Source: a bacterium
GTDB taxonomy: Bacteria > SM23-81 > DAOVCL01
Length of the DNA: 41,825 nucleotides
Direction of reading: 5' to 3'
NCBI GenBank assembly: GCA_029932675.1
Contig: JAOZPP010000006.1
Location: forward strand, 25,413-67,237
Within the stretch, counting starts at the first letter, position 1. The number at the start of each line of letters is the position of its first letter. The position numbers and the translations under genes were made by a program. Under the pieces are notes generated by a model that was not told the DNA's origin, searched no databases, and was given only the letters and a program-made list of their open reading frames with translations. Shown here one piece after another: positions 8,711 through 18,126 of the stretch.

Positions 8711-8738
8711 AATATAACAGATCTTGGGTAAATTTCAA
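8711..8738 (-). promoter_or_regulatory. Sigma-70-type promoter of the TPR lipoprotein
   Basis: On the minus strand TTGAAA (-35, 8738-8733) is 16 bases from TATATT (-10, 8716-8711), about 30 bases ahead of the start codon. Confidence 0.55.
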
Positions 8739-8757
8739 GGGGATTTTTCAGGAATTT

Positions 8758-8787
8758 ATAAAAAACCAGGGGGGGAATCCCCTGGTC
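8758..8787 (-). terminator. Intrinsic terminator downstream of clpB
   Basis: On the minus strand ACCAGGGG and CCCCTGGT (8786-8779 and 8772-8765) pair around a 6-base loop, followed by TTTTTTA. It lies about 90 bases after the clpB stop and would end the chaperone operon. Confidence 0.75.
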
Positions 8788-8879
8788 TATGTTATCCCCA
8801 AGCAGATCGTTTGGGCAGATCAGCGCCTGAGGGTCAAACCGCTCAACGGTGAAGGTGGTAGGATCCCGATCCCATCACC

Positions 8880-11489
8880 CTAACCCTTCGATCCCTTCTT
8901 GAACCCGATCATCCCTTCCTGCAGGACCACCTGGATTCTCTCCCCTTCCTTAATCTGGCCGGAGAGGATCTTCTTTGCCAAGGGCTGGCTTACATACCTC
9001 TGCAGAGTTCTCCTTAAGGGGCGGGCGCCAAAGGCTGGATCAAATCCAGTTTTGGCAATATATTCTGCCGCCTCAGCAGATAAACTTAGCTCAATATCCC
9101 TCTCCTGCAACCTCTCCCTTATCTCCTCAAACTGAAGGTAGACTATCTTCTTTACCTCCTCTGGGGAGAGGGAATGAAAGACGATGATCTCATCGATCCT
9201 ATTAAGGAATTCAGGACGGAAGTTCTTCTTCAAGAGGGCCAAGACCTCTTCCCGCATCTGGTCATATACCAATGCCTCATTGGATGGGTTGATCTTCGCC
9301 GAGAGTTCCATGATCAGAGGAGCACCTATGTTAGAGGTCATAATCAGAATGGTGTTCTTGAAGTTTACAGTTCTCCCCTTATTATCAGTAAGCCTCCCCT
9401 CATCAAGCACCTGGAGGAGGAGGTTGAAGACCTCTGGGTGGGCCTTTTCGATCTCATCAAAGAGGATTACCGAATAGGGTCTCCTCCTCACCGCCTCAGT
9501 AAGTTGTCCCCCCTCCTCATAACCCACATATCCTGGAGGCGCTCCTACCAACCTGGATGTAGAGAACTTCTCCATATACTCAGACATATCAATCCGCACT
9601 AGGGCATCCTCATCTCCAAAGAGGAACTCGGCCAATCCCTTGGCCAACTCAGTCTTTCCCACCCCAGTAGGGCCAAGGAAGATAAATGAGCCATTGGGCC
9701 TGCGGGGGTCAGTAAGCCCCACCCGAGCTGATCTCACGATTCCAGCCACAGAGCTTACCGCCTGATCCTGCCCCACTATCCTTTGATGAAGGACCTCCTC
9801 CAACCTGTTCAACTTCTCAGACTCCTCCTCGGTAAGCCGAGAGAGGGGGATATGAGTCCATTTGGAGACAACCTCGGCCACATCCTCCTCATCTACCTCC
9901 TCCTTAACCAACTTCCTATCCTTCTGAATCTCCTTCAGCCTTGCCTTGGCCTCCTCTAATTTGCCCTCAAGCTCCACTATCTCACCATATCTTAGCCTAG
10001 CTGCCTTCTCCAGGTTAGCCTCCCTTTCTGCCTTCTCCGCCTCCAGCTTTGCTGACTCCAGCCCCTTCTTTAGCTCCCTGATCCGGGTAATGGCCTCCTT
10101 CTCCCTCAGCCAGTGGGAGCGGAGGGAATTCCTCTCCTCATTTAAGCGGGCCAGTTCCTTCTCAATTGGTTCCAACCTCTTCTGGGCATCTTTCTCCCTC
10201 TTCACCGCCTCCCTCTCTACCTCTAACTGCCTAATCCTCTTCTCTATGGAATCCAACTCCTCAGGCATAGAGTCAATCTCTATCCTCAGCTCTGCAGCGG
10301 CCTCATCAACCAAATCAATAGCCTTATCTGGAAGGAACCGATCGGCGATATATCTCTCGGAAAGTTTGGCTGCAGCCACCAGGGCCGCATCCTGAATCCT
10401 CACCCCATGATGGACCTCATACCTCTCCCGGAGGCCCCTGAGGATGGATATGGTCTCCTCCACGGTTGGCTCCTCAACCAAAACCGGGGAGAACCTCCTC
10501 TCTAAGGCTGCATCCTTCTCTATATTCTCCCTATACTCATCCAAGGTCGTCGCCCCAATACACCTCAGATCACCCCTCGCCAAAGCAGGCTTGAGCATAT
10601 TGGAGGCATCCATCGCCCCCCCCACAGCTCCTGCTCCAACGATGGTATGGAGCTCATCGATGAAGAGGATGACCTTACCTCCAGCACCCTCTACCTCCTT
10701 CAAGACAGCCTTTACCCTCTCCTCAAACTCCCCACGGAACTTGGAACCGGCAATCATAGCCCCGAGATCAAGGGCAATCAACCTCCTATCCTTGAGGCTC
10801 TCCGGAACCTCCCCAGCGACGATCTTCTGAGCTAAACCCTCCACAATGGCTGTCTTCCCCACTCCAGGTTCTCCGATAAGAACGGGATTGTTCTTGGTGC
10901 GACGGGAGAGGACCTTCATCACTCGCCGGATCTCCTCCTGCCGTCCGATAACTGGATCGAGCTTACCCTTGCGGGCCAATTCAGTGAGGTCCCGACCATA
11001 CCTCTTCAGGCTTTGATATTTTGTCTCCGGCTCTGCATCGGTAACCCTTTGCCCCCCTCTGATCTTCTTCATCGCCTCAAATATCCTCTCCTTAGTGGCG
11101 CCCTGCCCTCTTAGATCCTCCCCTACCCCATCCCTAGAGCCAGCAAGGGCGAGAAGAAGGTGCTCCACACTCACATATTCATCCTGCAATCTGGAGGCCT
11201 CCTTTAGGGACCCATCAAGCACCTCCTTTAATTGAGGGGAGAGGTAGATCTCACCACCTGGGCTGAGGAGGCGGGGGAGATGCTCCAACCTCTCCTTCAT
11301 CCTCATCTGGAGGGGGGAGGTAGGAACTCCAATGCTCTCCAGGATCTCTGCGGCGAGGCTCTCCTTCTGGTCAAGCAAGGCCAAAAGAAGGTGCACTGGC
11401 TCCACCTGGGGGTGCCCCCTCTCCTTGGCTAACTCATGGGCCGATTGGATTGCCTCCTGCGACTTTGTTGTAAAGTTCTCAGCTCTCAT
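8880..11489 (-). CDS. clpB: ATP-dependent disaggregase ClpB
   Basis: 869 aa from ATG 11489 ([11 protein letters not shown]). The reading frame runs on upstream for 40 more codons, but these encode an arginine run overlapping the fmdB-like gene and are unlikely to be translated. Order: N domain (1-145), NBD1 with Walker A GEPGVGKT (206-213) and Walker B FIDE (277-279), coiled-coil M domain (about 405-525), NBD2 with Walker A GPTGVGKT (606-613), and C-terminal domain. This is a normal full-length ClpB; with DnaK and GrpE encoded upstream it would resolubilise aggregates in the cytoplasm. Its start overlaps the end of the fmdB-like gene by 11 bases, suggesting translational coupling; AAGGAGGA lies 14 bases ahead. 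Confidence 0.96.
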   Translation of the reverse strand: MRAENFTTKSQEAIQSAHELAKERGHPQVEPVHLLLALLDQKESLAAEILESIGVPTSPLQMRMKERLEHLPRLLSPGGEIYLSPQLKEVLDGSLKEASRLQDEYVSVEHLLLALAGSRDGVGEDLRGQGATKERIFEAMKKIRGGQRVTDAEPETKYQSLKRYGRDLTELARKGKLDPVIGRQEEIRRVMKVLSRRTKNNPVLIGEPGVGKTAIVEGLAQKIVAGEVPESLKDRRLIALDLGAMIAGSKFRGEFEERVKAVLKEVEGAGGKVILFIDELHTIVGAGAVGGAMDASNMLKPALARGDLRCIGATTLDEYRENIEKDAALERRFSPVLVEEPTVEETISILRGLRERYEVHHGVRIQDAALVAAAKLSERYIADRFLPDKAIDLVDEAAAELRIEIDSMPEELDSIEKRIRQLEVEREAVKREKDAQKRLEPIEKELARLNEERNSLRSHWLREKEAITRIRELKKGLESAKLEAEKAEREANLEKAARLRYGEIVELEGKLEEAKARLKEIQKDRKLVKEEVDEEDVAEVVSKWTHIPLSRLTEEESEKLNRLEEVLHQRIVGQDQAVSSVAGIVRSARVGLTDPRRPNGSFIFLGPTGVGKTELAKGLAEFLFGDEDALVRIDMSEYMEKFSTSRLVGAPPGYVGYEEGGQLTEAVRRRPYSVILFDEIEKAHPEVFNLLLQVLDEGRLTDNKGRTVNFKNTILIMTSNIGAPLIMELSAKINPSNEALVYDQMREEVLALLKKNFRPEFLNRIDEIIVFHSLSPEEVKKIVYLQFEEIRERLQERDIELSLSAEAAEYIAKTGFDPAFGARPLRRTLQRYVSQPLAKKILSGQIKEGERIQVVLQEGMIGFKKGSKG

Positions 11490-11733
11490 CGGATTTAGAC
11501 TTTTCCTCCTTCTTAGAATCCTTCTCCTTCTTCGCCGCCTCCTTGTAGGCTTCACTGCGATAGTCCGTGGCGTAGAAACCTGCCCCTTTGAAGAGCAGTC
11601 CCCCACCACCGCTGATCAATCTCCTCACCTCGCCACGACAGTAAGGGCATTGGGATAAAGGGGGGTCATTTATTGACTGAAAGATGTCAAACTTTCTCCC
11701 ACAGCTCTCACAGAGATATTCGTAGGTAGGCAT
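11479..11733 (-). CDS. FmdB-family zinc-ribbon protein
   Basis: 84 aa. It has the FmdB/Zn-ribbon start [12 protein letters not shown] with Cys8, Cys11, Cys29 and Cys32 (C..C and CPYC) binding zinc, a [13 protein letters not shown] segment typical of the family, and a highly charged lysine/glutamate/serine tail. The family's role is poorly known (originally proposed as a regulator). ATG 11733 is preceded by AGGAGGTAAAG. It sits directly upstream of clpB with an 11-base overlap and downstream of degP, so it may be a small regulator or assembly factor in the quality-control block. Confidence 0.88.
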   Translation of the reverse strand: MPTYEYLCESCGRKFDIFQSINDPPLSQCPYCRGEVRRLISGGGGLLFKGAGFYATDYRSEAYKEAAKKEKDSKKEEKSKSDES

Positions 11734-11909
11734 CTTTACCTCCTGAGTCTAACGAAGTTTCACCTCCCCAGTCCAGAACGGGCAAGCCATCAAGGTAAAG
11801 CGATCTGAAATAGGTGAGGCCTCAAATTGTGAAACGGAAAGTGTAAAAGTAAAATCCCCCTTTGCTAACCTTCCCTTAAAGCAACATCCTCTTGCCCTTT
11901 TAGCCAAAG

Positions 11910-13331
11910 CTATTCCTTAGGGACCTTAACAGCTACAAAGAGGGTGTTCTCACCCCTTCTTACCAGGAAGAGGATGCTCTCCCCTTTCTTAACCCTTCCC
12001 AAAACCCTCCGATAATCGTCGAGGGATGAGACCTTCTTCCTGTTTATCTCCTGGATGAGATCCCCCCGCTTTAGGCCGGCCAATTGGGCCAAGCTACCAT
12101 ATTTCACATCGGAGACGACCACCCCCTCTTGGCCAGTGTAGCCCAACCTGCGGGCCAAATCTTCAGTCAACTCCTCAACTTCTATCCCCAACTTCTCGGC
12201 CACCTCCGGGGCTGCCCCAGATGATGATGAGCCCGAAGAGGGCATCTCCCCCAGCTTAACCCAGAGACCCTTTCTCTGGCCATCCCTGATTACCTCGAGT
12301 TTCACTTTAGTTCCTGGTTTATGAGTGGCCACCATATTCTTCAACCCCACTGCATCTTTCACCTTCTGACCGGCAAAGCCAATAATTACATCCCCTCTCT
12401 TCACCCCACCTTTTGCAGCCGGTGAGTCCTTTTTCACATCCCCTACTACCACTCCCTCTGCTCTCTCCAGGCCCAGCGCCTCAGCCATATCTGAGTCTAC
12501 ATCCTGAATGATCACCCCTAGCCAACCACGAATAACCTTCCCCTTAGAGATCAACTGATCCATAACCTCTTTAGCCATATTAATGGGAATAGCAAAACCA
12601 ATCCCCTGATAACCACCGGAACGGGTGGCAATGGCCGTATTTATCCCAATTACCTCCCCCTGAAGGTTGACCAAAGCACCACCGCTATTGCCTGGATTTA
12701 TGGCTGCATCGGTCTGGATAAAATCCTCATACTCTGCCAAACCCACATTTGACCTTCCCTTGGCGCTGATTATCCCTGCGGTAACCGTATGAGATAGACG
12801 AAAAGGGTTACCAATAGCCAATACCAACTCCCCCACCTTTACCTTGTCTGAGTCGCCCAGCTTGGCCACAGGAAGGCCATGAGCATCGATCTTTATCACC
12901 CCCACATCTGTCTTGGCATCAGTGCCCACGATCTTAGCCTTAAACTTCCTCTTGTCCGAGAGGGTTACCCATATCTTCTCCGCTCCAGAGATCACGTGAT
13001 TGTTGGTGAGGATATACCCATCCTTGCTCACTATCACCCCAGAGCCCAAACCCCTCTCCCGAATCTCCCCCTGGGGGATGGGAATGGTAAAGAAACGCCC
13101 AAAGAAGTCGTTACCAAAGAAGTCCTTAAAAGGTTCCTCGCTAAATGGTGAGCCCTTGGCCTTTATCACCTTCTCACTCGATATGGAGACGACTACCGGA
13201 TTCACCTCTGCGGCTACGCGGGAAAAATCCTCGCTCAAGCCAGCCAAGGATGCACCAGCCCGCACTTGCCCCACCCAGATGAGGAGGATCAGAGGAAGTG
13301 GAGCAAATCTGGTGATAGGGTGCGTTTTCAT
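11910..13331 (-). CDS. degP: Periplasmic Do-family serine protease DegP/HtrA
   Basis: 473 aa from ATG 13331 (GGAGGAAAGG just upstream); a longer frame upstream adds 21 residues but would overlap the grpE end. An N-terminal signal peptide (about 1-26) directs export. The trypsin-like domain has the triad His112 (TNNHV), Asp142 (TDVGV) and Ser216 (GNSGG). Two PDZ domains follow (about 265-350 and 380-470), the second ending in KRGDLIQEINRKKV. It degrades or holds unfolded envelope proteins. It lies 22 bases after grpE in the same direction, which links cytoplasmic and periplasmic quality control in one transcript. There is no clear terminator after it. Confidence 0.95.
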   Translation of the reverse strand: MKTHPITRFAPLPLILLIWVGQVRAGASLAGLSEDFSRVAAEVNPVVVSISSEKVIKAKGSPFSEEPFKDFFGNDFFGRFFTIPIPQGEIRERGLGSGVIVSKDGYILTNNHVISGAEKIWVTLSDKRKFKAKIVGTDAKTDVGVIKIDAHGLPVAKLGDSDKVKVGELVLAIGNPFRLSHTVTAGIISAKGRSNVGLAEYEDFIQTDAAINPGNSGGALVNLQGEVIGINTAIATRSGGYQGIGFAIPINMAKEVMDQLISKGKVIRGWLGVIIQDVDSDMAEALGLERAEGVVVGDVKKDSPAAKGGVKRGDVIIGFAGQKVKDAVGLKNMVATHKPGTKVKLEVIRDGQRKGLWVKLGEMPSSGSSSSGAAPEVAEKLGIEVEELTEDLARRLGYTGQEGVVVSDVKYGSLAQLAGLKRGDLIQEINRKKVSSLDDYRRVLGRVKKGESILFLVRRGENTLFVAVKVPKE

Positions 13332-13353
13332 CCTTTCCTCCTTTTTAAAAGCT

Positions 13354-13833
13354 CTACCCGTGTAACTGCTTTGAGGAGGGAAAGTTCCCTCCATCGCTCA
13401 GCTTTCCCACCTTAACCCTGCTGGGCCTGAGCAGAGACTCCTTGAACAGGTATCCCTTCTGCAGTTCCTCTAAGACCAGCCCATCCCTCTCCTCCTCTTC
13501 CACCTCCTCCACCACCACTGCTTCATGCCTGGACGGTTCGAACCTCTCCCCTACGGCAAAAATCCTCCTTAAACCCTCCTCTTCCAGAACCTGGAGGAGC
13601 TTCTCATAGGTAAGCCAGAGGCCTTTGAGGGTCGCCTCCGGGTTCTCCTTGCCCATCTTCAACGCCTCTTCAAAGGAGTCCACCACCGGGAGTAGCTTCC
13701 TCAGGAGCTGACATTTAAGAAGCTGGATGTTCTCCTTTTGCTTTTTGACTTCCCTCTTCTTGTAGTTCTCAAATTCTGCTTTAAGCCTTTGCAGATCTTC
13801 CAAATAATTTGGGACTGCCTCTTCCTTGACCAT
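13354..13833 (-). CDS. grpE: Nucleotide exchange factor GrpE
   Basis: 159 aa from ATG 13833, which has AGGAGGT 7-8 bases upstream. The same frame is open to a GTG at 13890 (178 aa), but that start has only a weak RBS. The protein has the GrpE layout: N-terminal coiled coil (LQRLKAEFENYKKRE), four-helix segment with LLPVVDSFEEAL, and a beta domain (F.VGERFEPSRHEAV ... GYLFKESLLRPSRVKVG). It releases ADP from DnaK. It follows dnaK, whereas in most bacteria grpE comes before dnaK; no dnaJ is seen in this window. Confidence 0.93.
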   Translation of the reverse strand: MVKEEAVPNYLEDLQRLKAEFENYKKREVKKQKENIQLLKCQLLRKLLPVVDSFEEALKMGKENPEATLKGLWLTYEKLLQVLEEEGLRRIFAVGERFEPSRHEAVVVEEVEEEERDGLVLEELQKGYLFKESLLRPSRVKVGKLSDGGNFPSSKQLHG

Positions 13834-13928
13834 TTGAAGAACCTCCTGGGATAAGGCTAAAGCTCTCTCACTCCCTACCGAATGGAACACCAGCCTCTTT
13901 CCCGGGGCTGAGGAGGGCTAATGCTGGC

Positions 13929-15833
13929 TCAATCCACTACCTCATAATCGGCATCCACTGCCTTCCCCTTACCTCCTTCTGCTTTGCCCTCTGGCTTAGG
14001 TCCTTCTTCGGCCCGAGGACCCTGCTGAGCAGATGAAGCCTGCTGGTACATCTTTCCGGCAGCCTCATGCCACACTTGGGTGAGAGCGTCCATAGAGGAT
14101 CTTATCTCCCCTATATCGGTCCCTTTGAGTGCCTCCTTCACCCGACCGAGGGCCGTCTCGACCTTGGACTTGGTGGCCGGGTCAATTTTGTCACCCATCT
14201 CCTTCAAGTTCTTTTCCGTCTCATAGGCCAACTGATCGGCGCGATTACGTGTCTCTACTTCCTCTCTCCTCCTCTTATCCTCCGCCTGATGAGCCTCCGC
14301 ATCCCTGACCATCTTCTGAATCTCCTCTTCACTGAGTCCACTGGAGGCCTCAATCCTTATAGACTGCTCCTTACCCGTAGCTTTGTCCTTAGCGGAGACA
14401 TTAAGGATACCATTGGCATCTATGTCGAAGCTGACCTCGATTTGAGGGATGCCCCGGGGCGCTGGAGGAATCCCATCAAGGTGGAATCTCCCAATCGATT
14501 TGTTGTCAGCAGCCATTTCCCTCTCCCCCTGAAGCACATGGATCTCTACAGTGGTCTGGTTATCGGCAGCCGTGGAGAATATCTCGCTCTTCCTAGTGGG
14601 TATAGTGGTATTCTTCTCGATAAGCTTAGTGAATACCCCTCCCAAAGTCTCAATGCCTAAGGAGAGGGGGGTAACATCGAGGAGCAACACATCTTTAACC
14701 TCCCCAGCAAGAACACCTCCCTGTATAGCCGCACCTACTGCCACCACTTCATCCGGATTAACCCCCTTATGGGGCTCCTTGGAGAAGAGCCTCTTCACCG
14801 TCTCCTGCACCTTGGGTATACGGGTGGAACCACCAACTAAGATAACCTCGTCGATCTGAGAGGCCGTTATCCCAGCATCCTTCAGGGCCTGTTCACAAGG
14901 GCCCACTGTGCGCTCGATCAGATCGTCCATTAGTTGCTCCAATTTGGCCCTGGTCAGGGTGAGGTTAAGATGCTTGGGGCCCGATGAATCAGCGGTAATA
15001 AAGGGGAGGTTGATATCCGTCTTTATCGTGGTGCTCAGCTCACACTTGGCTTTTTCCGCGGCCTCCTTTAACCTCTGCAGTGCCATGGGGTCACCTTTCA
15101 GATCTATCCCTTCTGCCTTCTTGAACTCCTCTGCTAGCCAGTCTATTATCCTCTGATCGATGTCATCACCCCCTAAATGGGTATCCCCATTTGTGGACTT
15201 CACCTCAAAGACCCCATCACCGATCTCCAAGATGGAGATATCAAAGGTTCCCCCACCGAAATCATAAACAGCAATCTTCTCATCCTTCTTTTTATCCAAT
15301 CCATAGGCTAACGAGGCCGCTGTGGGCTCATTTATTATCCGCAGGACATTTAGACCAGCAATTCGCCCAGCATCCTTGGTGGCCTGTCTCTGGGAGTCGT
15401 TAAAATAGGCAGGGACAGTAATTACTGCATCGGTAACCTTCTCACCCAAGTAATCCTCCGCTGTTTGTTTCATCTTCTGGAGGACCATCGCCGATATCTC
15501 CGGTGGTGAATACTCCTTACCCCCAGCCTTCACCCGGGCATCTCCCCCCGGCCCCTTCACTACTTCATAGGGAACCTCCTCAATCTCTGTGCGCACCTCA
15601 TCGAATTTCCTCCCCATAAATCTTTTGATGGAGAAAATGGTATTCTGAGGGTTGGTGATGGCCTGACGCTTAGCCACTTGACCAACCAATCTTTCCCCAT
15701 CCTTGGTGAAGGCCACTACTGAAGGGGTAGTTCGACTGCCCTCACTATTTGGTATCACTACCGGATCGCCACCTTCCAAGACTGCGACACAGGAATTGGT
15801 GGTTCCTAAATCTATCCCAATCACTTTCCCCAT
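13929..15833 (-). CDS. dnaK: Chaperone DnaK (Hsp70)
   Basis: 634 aa. ATG 15833 ([15 protein letters not shown]) is chosen over the GTG three codons upstream, because that GTG is part of the RBS AGGAGGTGAAGAAA. It contains the phosphate-1 loop [10 protein letters not shown], the DFGGGTFD motif, the adenosine motif VGGSTRIP, the interdomain linker [13 protein letters not shown] and an acidic C-terminus (DADYEVVD). This is a full-length cytoplasmic Hsp70. It lies downstream of the hsp20 terminator, so it needs its own promoter; I could not identify a convincing one in the 60 bases available, and no CIRCE operator is present. Confidence 0.97.
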   Translation of the reverse strand: MGKVIGIDLGTTNSCVAVLEGGDPVVIPNSEGSRTTPSVVAFTKDGERLVGQVAKRQAITNPQNTIFSIKRFMGRKFDEVRTEIEEVPYEVVKGPGGDARVKAGGKEYSPPEISAMVLQKMKQTAEDYLGEKVTDAVITVPAYFNDSQRQATKDAGRIAGLNVLRIINEPTAASLAYGLDKKKDEKIAVYDFGGGTFDISILEIGDGVFEVKSTNGDTHLGGDDIDQRIIDWLAEEFKKAEGIDLKGDPMALQRLKEAAEKAKCELSTTIKTDINLPFITADSSGPKHLNLTLTRAKLEQLMDDLIERTVGPCEQALKDAGITASQIDEVILVGGSTRIPKVQETVKRLFSKEPHKGVNPDEVVAVGAAIQGGVLAGEVKDVLLLDVTPLSLGIETLGGVFTKLIEKNTTIPTRKSEIFSTAADNQTTVEIHVLQGEREMAADNKSIGRFHLDGIPPAPRGIPQIEVSFDIDANGILNVSAKDKATGKEQSIRIEASSGLSEEEIQKMVRDAEAHQAEDKRRREEVETRNRADQLAYETEKNLKEMGDKIDPATKSKVETALGRVKEALKGTDIGEIRSSMDALTQVWHEAAGKMYQQASSAQQGPRAEEGPKPEGKAEGGKGKAVDADYEVVD

Positions 15834-15892
15834 TTTCTTCACCTCCTAAATTGGTGATCTTAAAATCAATAGAACAGTTCAGAGGGTCAGAA

Positions 15893-15928
15893 AAGCCTCT
15901 CCCCCCGTGCAAACGGGGGGAGAGGCTT
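15893..15928 (-). terminator. Intrinsic terminator of hsp20
   Basis: A perfect 15-bp stem, AAGCCTCTCCCCCCG with CGGGGGGAGAGGCTT, loop TGCAAA. It begins 4 bases after the hsp20 stop and is followed by TTTTC on the minus strand. It separates hsp20 from dnaK. Confidence 0.88.
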
Positions 15929-15932
15929 CTGC

Positions 15933-16379
15933 TCACTTCACCTCGATGGCTATCTCTTTGGGTTTGGCCTCTTCGGCTTTGGGCAACCTAACCTTGAGCA
16001 CTCCATCCTTGTAGGTGGCTTTAACCTGATCCTGCTGAACAGTTGTCGGCAGAGTAAAGGAGCGATGAAAGGCTCCGTAGCTTCTCTCAATCCGATGGTA
16101 GTTCTCCTCCTCTACTTTCTTCTCCTGTCTCTTCTCCCCTTTCAACGTAAGGATGTTGTCATTGAGCGAAATCTTAATGTCGTCCTTCTTCATCCCCGGT
16201 ATCTCCGCAGTGACCACTATCTCATCCTTGGTCTCAGAGATATCTACGCAGGGTGACCATAGGCCTTCTCCAAACTCCTTCCTTTCCGGGAACCTCTCGA
16301 AGAGCCGATCGAAGAGCCTATTCATCTCCTCCTGCATAGTGGCCAAATCCCTGAACGGTCTCCATCTTACCAAATCCAT
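15933..16379 (-). CDS. Small heat shock protein Hsp20 / alpha-crystallin
   Basis: 148 aa. ATG 16379 is preceded by AGGAGGTGAAGGGAA. The alpha-crystallin domain spans about 40-135 (CVDISETKDEIVVTAEIPGMKKDDIKI is its start; the ERSYGAFHRSFTLP strand is diagnostic), followed by a C-terminal I-x-I type motif (EIAIEVK) used for oligomer contacts. It is an ATP-independent holdase that hands substrates to DnaK/ClpB. It is a monocistronic unit with its own terminator, and its upstream region holds a consensus sigma-54 site. Confidence 0.95.
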   Translation of the reverse strand: MDLVRWRPFRDLATMQEEMNRLFDRLFERFPERKEFGEGLWSPCVDISETKDEIVVTAEIPGMKKDDIKISLNDNILTLKGEKRQEKKVEEENYHRIERSYGAFHRSFTLPTTVQQDQVKATYKDGVLKVRLPKAEEAKPKEIAIEVK

Positions 16380-16448
16380 TTCCCTTCACCTCCTTTCGTT
16401 TCTCGATTTGGCTTTTTCTCCTCTTTAAGGATTTCAACCCAATCAAAA

Positions 16449-16463
16449 GCAAAAGGCGTGCCA
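16449..16463 (-). promoter_or_regulatory. Sigma-54 (-24/-12) promoter upstream of hsp20
   Basis: The minus strand reads TTGGCACG-CCTT-TTGCT, matching TGGCACG-N4-TTGCW at every position. The start of transcription would fall near 16437, about 58 bases before the hsp20 ATG. No sigma-54 activator gene lies in this window. Confidence 0.75.
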
Positions 16464-16554
16464 AATTAAAGTTTCTTGCCCAAAAAATTTATAATCTCTT
16501 ATCTAACAATGAATTTAAAGCATCCCCCCCTAAGGGGAGGGGTAATTAAGGGAT

Positions 16555-16598
16555 AAACAAAAATGCCATCTTGGCTTATCCCTAAGCCTTAATGGCAG
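16555..16598 (-). terminator. Intrinsic terminator of the small basic-protein gene
   Basis: On the minus strand TGCCAT ... ATGGCA encloses an inner GGCTT/AAGCC stem with loop AGGGAT, and is followed by TTTTTGTTT. It lies about 40 bases after the stop of the 16638-16772 gene. Confidence 0.72.
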
Positions 16599-16637
16599 AT
16601 GAGAGGGTCTAAATGGCAGGATCGGTGAGGACAGGGA

Positions 16638-16772
16638 TCATTCTGGCACCTTGCTCGACTTTGGCCGGGATCCCTCTTTTAACATCTGAGCCTTTTTTTT
16701 CTCTTTCCGCCTCTTCCATCTCATTCTGATGAGGAACCTTTTCCTCTTGTGCTTGCTCTTTGTAGTTGCCAT
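16638..16772 (-). CDS. Very basic 44-aa protein, possibly ribosome-associated
   Basis: MATTKSKHKRKRFLIRMRW... ; about 18 of 44 residues are Lys or Arg. ATG 16772 is preceded by AGGAGGAGGG, a strong RBS; a longer frame starting upstream lacks one and would begin beyond the promoter. It has its own promoter (TTGACA-N17-TAATAT, 16795-16823) and a terminator, so I regard it as a real gene despite its size. The composition and the RWKRRKEKKK block recall small ribosomal or ribosome-associated proteins (for example the AURKAIP1/COX24-like group), but I cannot assign a family. Nucleic-acid binding is inference. The gene is divergent from the pfk operon. Confidence 0.65.
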   Translation of the reverse strand: MATTKSKHKRKRFLIRMRWKRRKEKKKAQMLKEGSRPKSSKVPE

Positions 16773-16794
16773 CCCTCCTCCTTTCTTTATGAAG

Positions 16795-16823
16795 ATATTA
16801 ATGCTAGGCGAACCAATTGTCAA
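16795..16823 (-). promoter_or_regulatory. Near-consensus sigma-70 promoter of the small basic-protein gene
   Basis: Minus strand TTGACA (16823-16818), 17-base spacer, TAATAT (16800-16795). Transcription would start near 16788, about 16 bases before the ATG. Confidence 0.8.
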
Positions 16824-16917
16824 GCACTTTCAAGAAATCAATAGAACCTCAGTGATAAACCAGCATAAAGTTCCAATATTACTGCGAGCAATCACCGTCC
16901 TCCGGGTAATTTTAAAC

Positions 16918-16946
16918 TTGACATTGTCCAGTAGGGGGCTTATTAT
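16918..16946 (+). promoter_or_regulatory. Near-consensus sigma-70 promoter of the glycolysis operon
   Basis: TTGACA (16918-16923), exactly 17 bases, TATTAT (16941-16946). Transcription would start near 16953, about 22 bases before the pfk ATG. Confidence 0.82.
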
Positions 16947-16974
16947 TCGGAAAAGTTATAGGAGGATGGCTTCT

Positions 16975-18021
16975 ATGAAGATCGGGATTTTGACTGGAGG
17001 CGGCGATTGTCCTGGACTAAACGCGGTGATTAGGGCGGTGGTGAGGAAGGGAATAACTACCTATGGCGATCAAGTCATCGGGATATTAGAGGGGTGGAAG
17101 GGCCTATTATATGATGGAATGACCGAGGAGTTGAACATAGATGAGGTTTCCGGGATCCTCCACCGGGGGGGAACCATCCTAAAAAGCTCGCGCACAAACC
17201 CATATAAGGAAAAGGATGGTCCAGAGAGAATTAAGGAAAACGTGAAGAGAATAGGGCTTGATGGCTTGGTAGCAGTAGGGGGGGAGGACACACTGGGGGT
17301 TGCCTACAGGCTATTTAAGGAACATGAGCTAAAGGTAGTGGGGGTTCCCAAGACCATCGATAACGACCTCCCGGGCACTGATTACACCTTTGGCTTTGAC
17401 ACTGCGGTAAATATCGCCACCGAAGCCATTGACAGATTACATACCACAGCAGAATCCCACAACAGGGTTATAGTGGTGGAGGTTATGGGAAGGCACGCCG
17501 GATGGATCGCTGTAGAGGCTGGCTTGGCTGGCGGGGCGGATATGATCCTCATCCCAGAGCGCCCATTTGACATCGAGGAGGTTTGTGAAGCAATCCTGAA
17601 GAGGCACAAGAGGGGGAGGGACTTTAGCATCGTCGTGGTTGCTGAAGGGGCCAAGATGCCGGAAGGCACAGAGGGGGAGGGATATATAGCCCAGGAGAAG
17701 GAGGTAGATGCCTTTGGCCACATCAGGTTAGGAGGGATTGGACACGTCCTGGCCAAAGAGATCAAGAAAAGAACTGGATTCCAGACAAGGGTTACTATTT
17801 TAGGCTATCTGCAAAGGGGGGGGACACCAACAGCTTTTGATCGGATCTTAGCTACCAGATTTGGTATAGCTGCTATTGACCTTATCCATCAAGGTGGGTT
17901 TGGCCAAATGGTTTCCCTGCGCGCAAACAGGGTAGTTCCCATAGACATGAAGGTAGTCACCCAGAAGATACGCACAGTTGATATCGACCTCTATAATATC
18001 GCTGAGGTCTTCTTCGGATAA
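16975..18021 (+). CDS. pfkA: 6-phosphofructokinase, residues of the PPi-dependent type
   Basis: 348 aa from ATG 16975 (MKIGILTGGGDCPGLNAVI), with TAGGAGG 8 bases upstream; the much longer upstream frame crosses the promoter and is not coding. It phosphorylates fructose-6-phosphate. Motifs: GGGDCPG (8-14), GGEDTLG (102-108), PKTIDNDLPGTD (125-136, catalytic Asp129), MGRHAGWIA. The two positions that set the phosphoryl donor (104 and 124 in the E. coli enzyme) are Asp105 and Lys126 here, the pair seen in PPi-PFKs; ATP enzymes have Gly at both. I therefore predict PPi use, which would make the step reversible, but this is inference. First gene of an operon with fba, gap, pgk and fbp. Confidence 0.93.
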   Translation: MKIGILTGGGDCPGLNAVIRAVVRKGITTYGDQVIGILEGWKGLLYDGMTEELNIDEVSGILHRGGTILKSSRTNPYKEKDGPERIKENVKRIGLDGLVAVGGEDTLGVAYRLFKEHELKVVGVPKTIDNDLPGTDYTFGFDTAVNIATEAIDRLHTTAESHNRVIVVEVMGRHAGWIAVEAGLAGGADMILIPERPFDIEEVCEAILKRHKRGRDFSIVVVAEGAKMPEGTEGEGYIAQEKEVDAFGHIRLGGIGHVLAKEIKKRTGFQTRVTILGYLQRGGTPTAFDRILATRFGIAAIDLIHQGGFGQMVSLRANRVVPIDMKVVTQKIRTVDIDLYNIAEVFFG

Positions 18022-18126
18022 GAAGCAGTTCTCAGAAATCGGAATTCAGAGGGCGGGAGAGCCAGTGATAACTGACCAATGCCCGGCCTCTATGGACCAT
18101 TTATATAGCTTTTTAAGGAGGTGGGA

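Noticed and set aside
11490-11609. N-terminal 40-residue extension of ClpB with a run of arginines
   Set aside because: It overlaps the fmdB-like gene in another frame, its arginine run is the shadow of that gene's Lys/Glu-rich codons, and normal ClpB starts at [10 protein letters not shown].
15834-15892. CIRCE operator or clear sigma-70 promoter for dnaK
   Set aside because: No TTAGCACTC-N9-GAGTGCTAA element is present, and the only -10-like box (TAAGAT) has no -35 partner at 16-18 bases.
16729-16974. 82-residue N-terminal extension of the phosphofructokinase frame
   Set aside because: It runs across the pfk promoter and the opposite small gene; the family begins at MKIGILTGGGDCPG, which has a proper RBS.
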